Shown: in pieces, positions 18,880-30,203 of the stretch | Layout: each line of letters starts with the position of its first letter | Position numbering within the stretch: the first letter of the stretch is position 1 | Source of the DNA: Roseibium porphyridii | Lineage (GTDB): Bacteria; Pseudomonadota; Alphaproteobacteria; Rhizobiales; Stappiaceae | DNA: 64,000 nucleotides | NCBI RefSeq assembly: GCF_026191725.2 | Contig: NZ_CP120863.1 | Location: 3,142,001 to 3,206,000 of the forward strand | Reading direction: 5' to 3' | Made by a program: the position numbers and the translations under genes | The notes under the pieces: model-generated | The model's database searches: none | Seen by the model: only the letters and a program-made list of their open reading frames with translations | What the model was told of the DNA's origin: nothing

Positions 18880-20982
18880 CTATCCGGCTCGCAACAGCCT
18901 GATTGCGGCGTCCCGTCCGAACAGATAGAGCAGGGCTCTCAGAGCTTGGCCACGCGTGTTTTCAAGCTCAGGATCCATTTCCAGAATTAGCCTCGCGTCG
19001 TCTCGGGCGACTTCCATCAGATCCGCATGCTCATCGGCCCTGGCAATTCGGAAGCCAGGCGTGCCGGATTGCCTTGTTCCTAGGATTTCTCCGCCACCGC
19101 GCAGCTTCAGATCTTCTTCTGCGATGAGGAAACCATCGTTCGTTTCCCGCATGATGTTGAGACGTGCCCCTGCAGTTTCACCAAGCGGACCTTTATAGAG
19201 CAGTACACATGAAGAAGCCTTGTCTCCGCGACCGACACGTCCTCTGAGCTGGTGCAATTGAGCAAGCCCGAAACGCTCGGCATGCTCTATAACAATGATG
19301 GTGGCGTCAGGGACATCGACCCCGACCTCGATGACGGTGGTTGCTACAAGAATTTTGGTCTTGCCGGATTTGAAATCGGCCATCGCAGCGTCTTTCTCAT
19401 CCGCAGTCATGCGGCCGTGTACCAGCGAAACCCTTTGGTTCAGAAAATGTTCCAGAACACGATGTCTGTCCTCAACGGCTGCCAAGTCAGTTTTCTCCGA
19501 TTCCTCGACCAGTGGGCAGACCCAGTAGACTTTTTGTCCCTCGGAGACAGCTGCTCCGACGCGTCCTATGATTTCGTCAAGGCGGTCCAGAGAAACAGAC
19601 ACGGTTTTTATCGGTTTTCGACCTGCAGGTTTGTCCGTCAACCTCGAGACATCCATATCTCCGAAACCTGTGAGGACGAGCGTTCGCGGGATAGGTGTCG
19701 CGGTCATGACGAGAACATCGACGCCTTGCCCCTTCGCCGACAGGGCAAGCCGCTGATGAACTCCAAAGCGGTGCTGTTCATCAACCACCACCATTCCAAG
19801 ATCCTTGAAAGTGACGTTTCCCTGGAAAAGGGCATGAGTGCCGACTACAAGATCGATTTCTCCCCGGTCCAGCTGTTCCTGCCTCAAACGTCTTTCCTTT
19901 TGGCTGTCCTTGCCCGTCATCAGTGCAAGTCGGATACCGGCCTTTTCACACAAGGGAGCCATGGAACTGAAATGCTGCCGAGCCAATATTTCAGTTGGCG
20001 CCATAAGAGCGCCTTGTGCGCCCGTTTCGATAACCTGAGCAAGCGTTGCCAGCGCCACGACCGTCTTGCCGGAACCGACATCGCCTTGGAGGAGACGAAG
20101 CATTCGCACGGGTTCTGCGAGATCATCGTTGATTTCTTTGATAGCCTGTACTTGGCTGCCGGTCAGTCGGAAGGGCAGAGATCCAATGACCGCGGTCTGC
20201 AATCTTCCCTCAGGTGCACGTGAGACACCACCAAGTGTGCGCATGTGCTTACGAACCATGGCGAGCGCGAGCTGGCTCGCCAGAAGTTCATCATAGGCAA
20301 GGCGTTCCATATAGGCTGAGTGGGGGTCCAGGTCCTGCCGCTCTTCAGGTGCGTGAAGTACCCTGAGCGCCTCGGTAAAACCCGGCCAACCATTTTTTTG
20401 CAAGTAAGCTTCGTCCAACCACTCTGGCAGATGAGGCACCTTGCCGGTCGCAGCCTTCATCGCCTTTTGAAGCGTTTTTGCCGCGACCCCGGCTGTTAAC
20501 GGGTAGACCGGCTCAATAGGGGGCATCTGTTCGGCTTCTTCAGGAGCCAGAGAATAGTCGGGGTGCACCATTTGTGGCTTGTCGTGGAACCACTCGACCT
20601 TTCCGGAAACGACCCGCCTTTCGCCTTCGGGATAGTTCTTTTCCAACCAGTCTCTTCGGGGGTGAAAGAAAACGAAACTGATTTGACCGGTCTCGTCAAA
20701 CGCAGTGATCTTGTAGGGTGCCTTGGAATGGCGGGGCGGTGCTGCGTGCCTGCCGATTGTCACGTCAAGCGTGACAATATCTCCATTTTCAGAATAGGCG
20801 ATGCCCGGTCTGTGACGTCTGTCGATCAAGCTGTGAGGAATATGAAACAGGAGATCGGCAACGGTGGCATCGCGGTCTGGCTGTGATCCGACCAGTCCGG
20901 ATAAGAGTTTTGCGATTTTCGGTCCGATGCCGGGCAGTGTGGAAACCGGGGCAAACAATGGGTCGAGAACCGGTGGGCGCAT
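18880..20982 (-). CDS. recG: ATP-dependent DNA helicase RecG
   Basis: Remodels stalled replication forks and R-loops and drives branch migration. From ATG 20982 the product is 700 residues, the usual size; an upstream ATG at 21042 would add 20 residues not expected at a RecG N-terminus. A wedge/OB domain (VSTLPGIGPKIAKLL; VVSGKVEWFHDKPQMVHPD) precedes the helicase core with Walker A LLQGDVGSGKTVVA, DEQHRFGVHQR, motif III TATPIPRTL, and the C-terminal motifs VATTVIEVGVDVP and QLRGRVGRG. It is divergent from sdhE-mfd. Confidence 0.96.
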   Translation of the reverse strand: MRPPVLDPLFAPVSTLPGIGPKIAKLLSGLVGSQPDRDATVADLLFHIPHSLIDRRHRPGIAYSENGDIVTLDVTIGRHAAPPRHSKAPYKITAFDETGQISFVFFHPRRDWLEKNYPEGERRVVSGKVEWFHDKPQMVHPDYSLAPEEAEQMPPIEPVYPLTAGVAAKTLQKAMKAATGKVPHLPEWLDEAYLQKNGWPGFTEALRVLHAPEERQDLDPHSAYMERLAYDELLASQLALAMVRKHMRTLGGVSRAPEGRLQTAVIGSLPFRLTGSQVQAIKEINDDLAEPVRMLRLLQGDVGSGKTVVALATLAQVIETGAQGALMAPTEILARQHFSSMAPLCEKAGIRLALMTGKDSQKERRLRQEQLDRGEIDLVVGTHALFQGNVTFKDLGMVVVDEQHRFGVHQRLALSAKGQGVDVLVMTATPIPRTLVLTGFGDMDVSRLTDKPAGRKPIKTVSVSLDRLDEIIGRVGAAVSEGQKVYWVCPLVEESEKTDLAAVEDRHRVLEHFLNQRVSLVHGRMTADEKDAAMADFKSGKTKILVATTVIEVGVDVPDATIIVIEHAERFGLAQLHQLRGRVGRGDKASSCVLLYKGPLGETAGARLNIMRETNDGFLIAEEDLKLRGGGEILGTRQSGTPGFRIARADEHADLMEVARDDARLILEMDPELENTRGQALRALLYLFGRDAAIRLLRAG

Positions 20983-21209
20983 CTTGCTGGTCACATACCT
21001 TTTTACAATCGGTCCTTTCGCGACCTGATACTGTTCTGGCATGAAGAGAGACAGTTTCGCAACAAATAGAACATTCTGAGAACTCGGGCGCTGACAAGTC
21101 CCACTACCGGGGTTATATATCCGCGACCAATTTTTTCAGCCCGGTGCGATCCAATAGATCTGCGACACTCCAATGTCCGCAGAACGGATCATTATCTTGA
21201 AAGCCAGCC

Positions 21210-21536
21210 ATGACAGACGCATCCAGAACTCCCGGATCTCAGAGCATCCCGAAAGGCGCAGCTAGAGATTCCCGCCGCAAGAAGGTTCTCTTCCGTTGTT
21301 GGCACCGTGGTATGAAAGAGATGGACTTGTTGCTCGGAGGCTTTGCAGACGCCGAGATAGACAGTCTCGACGAAAAAGAAATGCAGGAATTGGAGCATCT
21401 GCTCACGGCACATGATCAAGACCTCTATGCGTGGATGACCGGCCGCAAACCTCTGCCTCAGGAGTGGGATGGGCCGCTTTATCGTCGGATAATCGCTTAC
21501 CATGAAAAAGCCGGTCCGGCCGGTTTCTCGAAATAG
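21210..21536 (+). CDS. sdhE: succinate dehydrogenase assembly factor SdhE (DUF339)
   Basis: Promotes covalent attachment of FAD to the SdhA flavoprotein. The 108-residue product has the family signature RRKKVLFRCWHRGMKEMDLL (containing the conserved RGMKEMD) and LLTAHDQDLYAWMTGR. It is longer than E. coli SdhE (88 residues) because of an N-terminal extension usual in alphaproteobacteria. It precedes mfd and overlaps its proposed start, which suggests coupling. Confidence 0.92.
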   Translation: MTDASRTPGSQSIPKGAARDSRRKKVLFRCWHRGMKEMDLLLGGFADAEIDSLDEKEMQELEHLLTAHDQDLYAWMTGRKPLPQEWDGPLYRRIIAYHEKAGPAGFSK

Positions 21537-24500
21537 ACTTCTAAGGACAATTGCTGTGTTTGACAGCCTTCTGAAAGACCAGGCCAATGTCACGTTGGCC
21601 GGTGTACCTGACGGCGCTGAAAGCTATGCGCTTGCAAAGCTGCTTTCCGAGTGTGAAGCGGTAGGACTTTCGCTTGTTTTTGTTGCGCGTGATGCGACTC
21701 GCATGGCGATGGTCAGTGAAGCGCTCGCATTTTTTGATCCTTCTGCGAATATCGTTCAGCTGCCGGCATGGGATTGTCTGCCTTACGATCGGGTCTCACC
21801 AAATACAGCTATCAGTGCGCGGCGTTTGCTTGCATTGGGTCAGCTTGCCCGTGGTATCCAGGCCGGACAGAAAACGATCCTGCTCACAACGCTCAATGCC
21901 GCTCTCCAGCGTGTGCCGGAACGGTCGTTCATGGCCGATCAGACTTTTTCGATGGCGCCGGGCAATCAGGTTGACATGTCCGCAATCTCCAATTGGCTGG
22001 AAATGAACGGGTTTTCGCGCACACCCACAGTGCGGGAAACAGGTGAATACGCTGTCCGCGGCGGAATTGTCGATTTGTTTGCTCCTGGTTCGGAAGAGCC
22101 TGTTCGTCTTGATTTCTTCGGAGACACGCTTGAGTCAATCCGATCTTTCAATGCCGAAACACAACGGACATCCAGACAACTGAAGCGCCTTGACCTTGTG
22201 CCTATGAGCGAGGTTGTTTTGTCGGACGAGGCAATTTCGCGATTCAGAAAGTCATATTTGGCAAGCTTTGGCGCAGCCAGTCGCGAAGATGTCCTCTACC
22301 AGTCGATCAGCGACGGCAGGCGCTATGCTGGGATGGAACACTGGTTACCGCTGTTCCACGACCGTCTCGAAACGATTTTCGACTATGTCGGCGATGCTCC
22401 TATCGTTCTCGACACCAACAGTGCTGATGCGGTTCGCGAACGCGCCGAGCAGATCAACGAGCATTACAGGGCGCGCCAGGAGGCTCGCGAGATGGGCGCT
22501 GGCGCAGGCACTGTACCTTATATGCCCATCGAACCGAACCGGCTTTACATTTCAGAAAAAGACTGGACTGCTGCCATCGCTGACAGGGCGAGTGCAGCGC
22601 TGGATGCATTTACACCACCGCCGGGAAGCGGGAAAACAGTCGTTGCACTTGGTGGCAGGCAAGGACGCAGTTTTGCCGCAGAGCGGGCCGCAGGAGATGT
22701 AAACATCTTCGATGCCCTCACAGCTCATGTGCGGGAACTGCAGGCATCGGGAAAACGTACTGTTATTGCCTGCTGGTCAGATGGCTCTCGTGACCGTCTG
22801 GGGCAGATTCTGGCCGACCATGGACTGGGCTCGGTTCAGGAAGTCGATACCTTCGAACAGACAAAAACCCTGCAGGCAAAGACTTCAGCGCTTTGCGTCC
22901 TTGGTATCGAACATGGATTTGAACTTCAGGACATCGCCTTTATCGGCGAGCAAGACATTCTCGGCGACCGGCTGGTGCGTAAATCGCGTCGCAAAGCCAA
23001 GGGCGCCAACGTCATAACAGAAGCAACCGGCCTGTCGGAAGGGGACTTGGTCGTTCACGTTGAGCATGGCATCGGCCGCTTTATCGGTCTGAAGACCATA
23101 GAAGCCGTTGGTGCTCCACATGATTGTCTCGAGCTGAAATATGCGGGAGGAGACAAACTCTATTTGCCGGTTGAAAACATCGAACTGTTGTCTCGATACG
23201 GCTCGGAGGACCAGGAAGCACAACTGGACAAATTGGGTGGAGGAGCCTGGCAAGCCCGTAAGGCTAAACTCAAGAAACGCATACTCGAAATTGCCGATGG
23301 ATTGATCAAGACGGCCGCGCAGCGTGCCTTGAAGACTGCGCCTGTTGTGGAGACGCCGGAAGGTGTCTACGACGAATTTGCTACGCGCTTTCCTTACGAA
23401 GAAACAGATGACCAGATGACGGCAATCGACGCCGTGTTCGAGGATCTTTCTTCTGGCCGTCCGATGGACCGGCTTGTCTGCGGGGATGTTGGGTTCGGCA
23501 AAACTGAGGTCGCGCTGCGAGCAGCCTTCATCGCGGCCATGTCAGGGCGACAGGTTGCAGTTGTGGTGCCGACCACATTGCTGGCCCGCCAACACTTCAA
23601 GACCTTCTCGGACCGCTTTCATGGACTCCCGATCAATGTCGCTCATGCGTCACGACTCGTGCCAACCCGGCAACTGACACAGACTAAGAAGGGTCTGACA
23701 GATGGTTCGATAGATATCGTTGTCGGAACGCATGCGCTGCTCGGTAAATCCGTTCAATTCCGCGATCTCGGTTTGCTTGTCATCGACGAAGAGCAGCATT
23801 TCGGCGTGAAGCACAAGGAGCGCCTGAAAGAGCTGAAGTCGGATGTCCACGTTCTGACGTTGTCTGCGACGCCAATTCCGAGGACATTGCAACTTGCCTT
23901 GACCGGTGTTCGGGAACTATCCCTCATTGCAACACCGCCTGTTGATCGGCTGGCGGTGAGAACATTCGTTTCGCCCTTTGACCCGCTAGTGGTTCGCGAA
24001 GCCCTGTTGCGTGAGCACTATCGGGGCGGTCAGAGCTTTTATGTCTGTCCGCGATTGTCTGACCTTGCTGAGCGCATGGCCTTCATGGAAGAGCAGGTGC
24101 CGGAGTTGAAGGTCGCGGTCGCCCACGGTCAAATGCCGCCTGGCGAACTGGAAGACGTCATGAATGCCTTTTATGAGGGCAAATACAATGTGCTTCTGTC
24201 GACAACGATTGTGGAATCTGGCCTCGACATTCCAACTGCAAATACCTTGATCGTGCACAGAGCCGATATGTTCGGTCTCTCACAGCTTTACCAGCTGCGC
24301 GGCCGCGTTGGCAGATCCAAAACACGTGCTTATGCGCTTTTCACTGTGCCGGCAAACAAGACACTGACCGCGACTGCGGAGCGGCGGCTCAAAGTGCTTC
24401 AGTCTCTGGAGACGCTTGGGGCCGGGTTCCAATTGGCCAGCCACGATCTGGACATTCGCGGAGCAGGGAACCTGTTGGGTGAAGAGCAATCGGGTCATAT

Positions 24501-25041
24501 CAAGGAAGTTGGGTTTGAGCTCTACCAGCAGATGTTGGAGGAAGCTGTCGCGCAGTTGAAAGACGGTGGCGCTGACTTCGGTGATGAACAATGGTCGCCG
24601 CAGATCAACATTGGTACACCAGTTCTCATTCCCGAGGACTATGTCGCCGACCTACAGCTGCGTCTGCAGCTCTATCGCAGGCTTGGTGACGTGACTGAGG
24701 CGGAAGAAATTGATGCGTTTGGCGCTGAAATGATTGATCGGTTCGGACCGTTGCCGGACGAAGTTCAACACCTTCTCAAGATCGTTTTCATCAAAGGGCT
24801 TTGCCGCAAGGCCAATGTCGAGAAAGTCGATGCGGGTCCGAAAGGCATAGTTGTCAGTTTCCGCAATTCTGAATTCGCAAATCCGCCAGGTCTCGTGTCT
24901 TACATTGCAGAACAGGGCGTGCTGGCCAAAATACGTCCCGACCAGAAAATTGTACTCACGCGGGAATGGGAAAACACGGACACCCGTCTGAAGGGGACAG
25001 CGACTGTGCTAACGAAATTGGCGCGTCTGGCTGCGGCGTAA
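21502..25041 (+). CDS. mfd: transcription-repair coupling factor
   Basis: Displaces RNA polymerase stalled at lesions and recruits UvrA. The 1,179-residue reading has the N-terminal UvrB-like module (to about 350; PNTAISARRLLALGQLARG), the RNA polymerase-interacting domain from about 513 (SEGDLVVHVEHGIGRFIGLK), the translocase core with Walker A GDVGFGKTEVALRAAF near 660 and DEEQHFGVKHKERL near 763, QLRGRVGRS, and the TRCF regulatory domain at the C-terminus. The ATG at 21502 lies inside sdhE; a GTG at 21556 with AAGGA upstream would remove 18 residues, so the start is not settled. Confidence 0.95.
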   Translation: MKKPVRPVSRNRLLRTIAVFDSLLKDQANVTLAGVPDGAESYALAKLLSECEAVGLSLVFVARDATRMAMVSEALAFFDPSANIVQLPAWDCLPYDRVSPNTAISARRLLALGQLARGIQAGQKTILLTTLNAALQRVPERSFMADQTFSMAPGNQVDMSAISNWLEMNGFSRTPTVRETGEYAVRGGIVDLFAPGSEEPVRLDFFGDTLESIRSFNAETQRTSRQLKRLDLVPMSEVVLSDEAISRFRKSYLASFGAASREDVLYQSISDGRRYAGMEHWLPLFHDRLETIFDYVGDAPIVLDTNSADAVRERAEQINEHYRARQEAREMGAGAGTVPYMPIEPNRLYISEKDWTAAIADRASAALDAFTPPPGSGKTVVALGGRQGRSFAAERAAGDVNIFDALTAHVRELQASGKRTVIACWSDGSRDRLGQILADHGLGSVQEVDTFEQTKTLQAKTSALCVLGIEHGFELQDIAFIGEQDILGDRLVRKSRRKAKGANVITEATGLSEGDLVVHVEHGIGRFIGLKTIEAVGAPHDCLELKYAGGDKLYLPVENIELLSRYGSEDQEAQLDKLGGGAWQARKAKLKKRILEIADGLIKTAAQRALKTAPVVETPEGVYDEFATRFPYEETDDQMTAIDAVFEDLSSGRPMDRLVCGDVGFGKTEVALRAAFIAAMSGRQVAVVVPTTLLARQHFKTFSDRFHGLPINVAHASRLVPTRQLTQTKKGLTDGSIDIVVGTHALLGKSVQFRDLGLLVIDEEQHFGVKHKERLKELKSDVHVLTLSATPIPRTLQLALTGVRELSLIATPPVDRLAVRTFVSPFDPLVVREALLREHYRGGQSFYVCPRLSDLAERMAFMEEQVPELKVAVAHGQMPPGELEDVMNAFYEGKYNVLLSTTIVESGLDIPTANTLIVHRADMFGLSQLYQLRGRVGRSKTRAYALFTVPANKTLTATAERRLKVLQSLETLGAGFQLASHDLDIRGAGNLLGEEQSGHIKEVGFELYQQMLEEAVAQLKDGGADFGDEQWSPQINIGTPVLIPEDYVADLQLRLQLYRRLGDVTEAEEIDAFGAEMIDRFGPLPDEVQHLLKIVFIKGLCRKANVEKVDAGPKGIVVSFRNSEFANPPGLVSYIAEQGVLAKIRPDQKIVLTREWENTDTRLKGTATVLTKLARLAAA

Positions 25042-25045
25042 ACCT

Positions 25046-25699
25046 TTAGTGCTCTGGCCAGGCCTGTGCACCGACAAAGGGAACAAATGCGACCTTGCCG
25101 AAGTTTTTGGATTCATAGGTTCCATCAGAAACGCGGCGGACAACGATTAGATCCTGAAGACTTCGGGAGGAACCAACTGGAATCACCAAGCGCCCTCCAG
25201 GCTTCAGTTGCTCCTTGAGCTCTTGGGGAACAAAAGGGGCTCCCGCAGCAACTGTAATTGCGTCATAAGGTGCTTTCGCACGATAGCCTAGGCTGCCGTC
25301 ACCACAGATGACGTCAACATTTTCAAATCCAGCGGTGACGAGATTGTTTCTCGCCGTCTCTGCGAGCAGGGAAAATCGCTCGATACTGACGACATGGGCG
25401 CAGAGCTTGGACAAAACGGCTGCCGCATAACCGGATCCGGTTCCGACGTCCAGGCAAACGCTACAATCTCTCAACTGCAAGGCTTCTGCCATTAGCGCAA
25501 CGATGTAAGGTTGGGAAATGGTTTGACCGTGTCCGATTGACATCGGACCATCCCAGTAAGCGTCGCATCGCTGCTCATCTGGCACAAAGAGGTGTCTGGG
25601 GACAAACCGCATTGCCTCCAGCACTCTGGCATCTTTCAGACCGCGCCTTTCCAATTGGACGAGAACCATTTGGTGACGTTCTGCGGCAAAGGGGTCCAT
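25046..25699 (-). CDS. pcm: protein-L-isoaspartate O-methyltransferase
   Basis: Repairs isoaspartyl residues in aged proteins using S-adenosylmethionine. The 217-residue protein has VPRHLFVPDEQR and the substrate loop DGPMSIGHGQTISQPYIVA, then the SAM-binding motif CLDVGTGSGYAAAVLS near residue 85 and GGRLVIPVG. Length and motifs are normal. It converges with mfd (four bases between stops) and is divergent from ftsB. Confidence 0.94.
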   Translation of the reverse strand: MDPFAAERHQMVLVQLERRGLKDARVLEAMRFVPRHLFVPDEQRCDAYWDGPMSIGHGQTISQPYIVALMAEALQLRDCSVCLDVGTGSGYAAAVLSKLCAHVVSIERFSLLAETARNNLVTAGFENVDVICGDGSLGYRAKAPYDAITVAAGAPFVPQELKEQLKPGGRLVIPVGSSRSLQDLIVVRRVSDGTYESKNFGKVAFVPFVGAQAWPEH

Positions 25700-25823
25700 G
25701 TGTGTGGTTCCAGTCGTTCACAACGAAGACGAGCATTTTTGTCGCGTCTCAAGACTCTATTAAACCTAACGCCTCATAGTACTCTGACAAAGAGACCAGA
25801 GTTGAAGCGTTAAGGTCCAAAGA

Positions 25824-26165
25824 GTGCCCCGAGCAGCTACCCGTCAGCGTAAGCAATCCTTTATTCGCCGCCTTATTACGCCTGCGATCGCAATCGCAGC
25901 GCTTGGCTATTTTGGTTTTCATGCCATGAGCGGTGAACTCGGCGTGGTTGGCAGAGCAATGATCGAGCGGCAGGTTTCTGAACTTGAGGCTGAGTTGGCT
26001 GAATTATCCGCAGAGCGGCAGGAACTTGTGGCTAGGGTCAGTCTGCTACGTCCTGAAAGCCTTGATCCCGATATGCTTGATGAGCGCGCACGCCTCAATC
26101 TCAATTTGGTTCACGAAACCGAGTTGGTTGTGCTTCGTCCTGGGCATAGATACGATATGAACTGA
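25824..26165 (+). CDS. ftsB: septum formation initiator FtsB/DivIC family
   Basis: Small bitopic division protein that joins FtsL and FtsQ at the septum. The 113-residue product, from the GTG at 25824, has a basic N-terminus, one membrane segment at about 19-37 (ITPAIAIAALGYFGFHAM), a periplasmic coiled coil (RQVSELEAELAELSAERQEL) and the conserved tail RPESLDPDMLDERARLNLNL. It lies upstream of the pyruvate dehydrogenase genes, its usual place in this group. Confidence 0.88.
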   Translation: MPRAATRQRKQSFIRRLITPAIAIAALGYFGFHAMSGELGVVGRAMIERQVSELEAELAELSAERQELVARVSLLRPESLDPDMLDERARLNLNLVHETELVVLRPGHRYDMN

Positions 26166-26339
26166 AAACAAGTTTATTGTTCAGAGTTAATCGATTTTCA
26201 GTTAAACGTTAATTTCACCATCCAAAGCAGACATTTAAATCAATTCAAGAATCAGAAAACGATGGATTGGATTGACAGAAGGGAGCGGATAAGTTGCTCC
26301 TACCTGTCTTAGGGGAAACGTCACGCCGAGAAGAGGGTT

Positions 26340-27389
26340 ATGGCCGCAGCAAGAAAGACCACTTCCGCTAGCTCAAAGAGCACAAGCCGGACCCGCAGCT
26401 CCGCTAAAAAAGCGAAGCCTGCGATCGCCGAGTTCGACAAAGACGATGAACTCCACGCCTACCGCGAAATGCTACTCATTCGCCGATTCGAAGAAAAAGC
26501 CGGTCAGCTATACGGCATGGGCTTCATCGGCGGGTTCTGCCATTTGTATATCGGGCAGGAAGCTGTCGTCGTTGGTATGCAGATGGCCAAAAAAGACGGC
26601 GATCAGATGATCACCGGGTACCGCGACCACGGGCACATGCTGGCCATGGACCTCGACCCCAAGGGCGTGATGGCGGAGCTTACCGGGCGCCGCGGCGGCT
26701 TGTCGAAAGGCAAGGGCGGTTCCATGCACATGTTCTCCAAGGAAAAGCATTTCTATGGAGGACACGGGATTGTCGGCGCTCAGGTGTCGCTTGGAACAGG
26801 TCTTGGTTTTGCCAACAAATACCGGGGCAACGGCAATGTTGCGATGGCTTTCTTCGGTGACGGCGCTTCCAACCAGGGGCAGGTCTATGAAAGCTTCAAT
26901 ATGGCCGAGCTTTGGAAGCTCCCTGTTGTTTACGTGATCGAAAACAACAAATACGGCATGGGCACGAGCGTCGCACGCGCATCTGCAATGACCGACCTTT
27001 CCCAGCGTGGCGCTTCCTTCGGGATCCCGGGCGAACAGGTCGACGGCATGGATGTTCGCGCAGTCAAGGCTGCCTCCGAAAAAGCGCTGACCTGGTGCCG
27101 CGAAGGCAAGGGTCCCTTCATCCTGGAAATGATCACGTATCGCTATCGTGGTCACTCGATGTCCGATCCGGCGAAATACCGCTCCAAGGACGAAGTGCAG
27201 AAAATGCGGACCGAACACGATCCGATCGAGCAGGTTCGTGCGCGCCTTCTGGAAAACAAGTGGGCAAGCGAGGACGACCTCAAAGGCATCGATAAGGATG
27301 TCCGGGCAAGGGTCGCCGAAGCTGCTGAATTTGCTCAGACTGATCCGGAACCGGATGCGTCTGAACTCTACACTGACATTCTGCTTTAA
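26340..27389 (+). CDS. pdhA: pyruvate dehydrogenase E1 component, alpha subunit
   Basis: With PdhB decarboxylates pyruvate using thiamine diphosphate and acetylates the lipoyl group of E2. The 349-residue protein has a Lys/Ser/Ala-rich N-terminal leader (to about 28), then [31 protein letters not shown] and the cofactor motif [20 protein letters not shown] ending in IENN near 200. The conserved phosphorylation-loop region [16 protein letters not shown] is present. It starts an operon with pdhB and pdhC; 14 bases separate pdhA and pdhB. Confidence 0.97.
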   Translation: MAAARKTTSASSKSTSRTRSSAKKAKPAIAEFDKDDELHAYREMLLIRRFEEKAGQLYGMGFIGGFCHLYIGQEAVVVGMQMAKKDGDQMITGYRDHGHMLAMDLDPKGVMAELTGRRGGLSKGKGGSMHMFSKEKHFYGGHGIVGAQVSLGTGLGFANKYRGNGNVAMAFFGDGASNQGQVYESFNMAELWKLPVVYVIENNKYGMGTSVARASAMTDLSQRGASFGIPGEQVDGMDVRAVKAASEKALTWCREGKGPFILEMITYRYRGHSMSDPAKYRSKDEVQKMRTEHDPIEQVRARLLENKWASEDDLKGIDKDVRARVAEAAEFAQTDPEPDASELYTDILL

Positions 27390-27403
27390 CGCCGGGGGAA
27401 AAC

Positions 27404-28789
27404 ATGCCGATCGACATTTTGATGCCGGCGCTCTCGCCGACAATGGAAGAGGGTAAGCTCGCCAAATGGCTCAAGGCCGAAGGCGACACTGTGTCCGCGG
27501 GCGACGTCATCGCGGAAATCGAAACAGACAAGGCAACCATGGAAGTGGAAGCCGTCGATGAAGGAACGCTTGGCAAGATCCTTGTTGCCGAAGGGACCGA
27601 CAACGTAAAGGTCAACGAGAAAATCGCCGTTTTGCTTGGCGAAGGTGAGGATGCCAGCGCGATCGACGCTGCTGCGGCTTCGCCTGCTCCTGCTGCGGCT
27701 CCTGCTGCTGCTGCAGAAGCTCCGAGTGCACCGGCTGTTGCCGCTGCGCCGCAAGCGCCGGTGGCTGAAGTCGTCGAGGATCCGGAGGTTCCTGCGGGAA
27801 CGCCGATGAAATCATCAACGGTGCGTGAAGCACTGCGCGATGCCATGGCAGAGGAAATGCGCCGGGATCCGGACGTCTTTGTCATGGGTGAAGAGGTGGC
27901 CGAATACCAGGGCGCTTACAAGATCACGCAAGGCTTGCTGGATGAGTTTTCAGAAAAGCGCGTTATCGATACTCCTATCACGGAGCACGGCTTTGCCGGT
28001 CTCGGCGTTGGGGCTGCAATGGCAGGGTTGAAGCCCATCGTTGAATTCATGACGTTCAACTTCGCCATGCAGGGTATTGATCAGATCATCAACTCTGCTG
28101 CCAAAACGCTGTACATGTCGGGTGGCCAAATGGGTGCCCCGATTGTTTTCCGCGGACCCAATGGCGCTGCGGCGCGTGTTGGCGCGCAGCACTCGCAGGA
28201 CTATGCCTCCTGGTATGCGCATGTTCCCGGGCTGAAAGTCATTCAGCCTTATTCGGCTGCGGATGCAAAAGGTCTTTTAAAGGCTGCGATCCGTGATCCC
28301 AACCCGGTCATCTTCCTGGAAAACGAAATCCTTTATGGTCATTCGTTTGAAATCCCGGATGTTGACGACTTTGTACTTCCGATTGGCAAGGCCAAGGTGG
28401 AACGTGGCGGAACCGATGTGACCCTGGTTTCCTGGGGCATCGGCATGACCTACACGCTCAAGGCTGCTGAAGAATTGGCCGGAATGGGCATTTCAGCCGA
28501 AGTCATCAATCTGCGTACAATCCGCCCTCTGGACATCGACACAGTTCTTGCGTCAGTTCGCAAAACGGGGCGTGTGGTGACCATCGAGGAAGCTTTCCCG
28601 ATGTGCTCAGTGTCGTCGGAAATTGCTTATCAGGTTCAGGAACAGGCCTTCGACTATCTCGATGCGCCCATAACCCGGGTGACTGGCAAGGACGTTCCGA
28701 TGCCTTATGCCGCAAACCTGGAAAAACTCGCATTGCCGACTGTTTCTGAAGTTATCGAAGCGGTGAAAGCCGTGACCTACACAGCCTGA
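27404..28789 (+). CDS. pdhB: pyruvate dehydrogenase E1 beta subunit with N-terminal lipoyl domain
   Basis: A 461-residue E1 beta subunit carrying an extra N-terminal lipoyl domain (residues 1-77, lipoylated Lys43 in [12 protein letters not shown]) and an Ala/Pro hinge (about 85-125). The E1 beta fold follows: [57 protein letters not shown], and the C-terminal transketolase domain. The fusion is known in several alphaproteobacteria. The lipoyl module is very close to that of PdhC, including 29 identical bases around the lipoyl lysine. Confidence 0.97.
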   Translation: MPIDILMPALSPTMEEGKLAKWLKAEGDTVSAGDVIAEIETDKATMEVEAVDEGTLGKILVAEGTDNVKVNEKIAVLLGEGEDASAIDAAAASPAPAAAPAAAAEAPSAPAVAAAPQAPVAEVVEDPEVPAGTPMKSSTVREALRDAMAEEMRRDPDVFVMGEEVAEYQGAYKITQGLLDEFSEKRVIDTPITEHGFAGLGVGAAMAGLKPIVEFMTFNFAMQGIDQIINSAAKTLYMSGGQMGAPIVFRGPNGAAARVGAQHSQDYASWYAHVPGLKVIQPYSAADAKGLLKAAIRDPNPVIFLENEILYGHSFEIPDVDDFVLPIGKAKVERGGTDVTLVSWGIGMTYTLKAAEELAGMGISAEVINLRTIRPLDIDTVLASVRKTGRVVTIEEAFPMCSVSSEIAYQVQEQAFDYLDAPITRVTGKDVPMPYAANLEKLALPTVSEVIEAVKAVTYTA

Positions 28790-28805
28790 GGCGGGGGAGA
28801 CGGAC

Positions 28806-30131
<1,326 letters not shown>

Positions 30132-30142
30132 GACCTCAGCTC

Positions 30143-30171
30143 CGGCGCGGCGGCAACGCCGCGCCGTTTTT
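30143..30171 (+). terminator. intrinsic terminator between pdhC and lpdA
   Basis: CGGCGCGGCG (30143-30152) pairs perfectly with CGCCGCGCCG (30157-30166) around a GCAA tetraloop, followed by five T residues. It should end or strongly attenuate the pdhABC transcript before lpdA. Confidence 0.88.
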
Positions 30172-30189
30172 CAAATGAAGTTTCATTTG
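30172..30189. promoter_or_regulatory. palindrome immediately before lpdA
   Basis: CAAATGAA-GT-TTCATTTG is a perfect 8+2+8 inverted repeat that begins right after the terminator T-run and ends 15 bases before the lpdA start. It could be a repressor site or a 5' hairpin near the lpdA ribosome binding site. No known box matches it with confidence. Confidence 0.4.
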
Positions 30190-30203
30190 CCGGGGAAAAC
30201 ACC

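Noticed and set aside
19252..20223. 323-codon open frame on the plus strand, antisense to recG
   Set aside because: It lies wholly inside recG, has no domain or start signal, and such frames arise from codon bias opposite long genes.
27660..27770. Low-complexity GCT/GCC-rich repeats in pdhB (and 29080-29190 in pdhC)
   Set aside because: They encode the Ala/Pro hinge of lipoyl proteins, not a DNA repeat or CRISPR.
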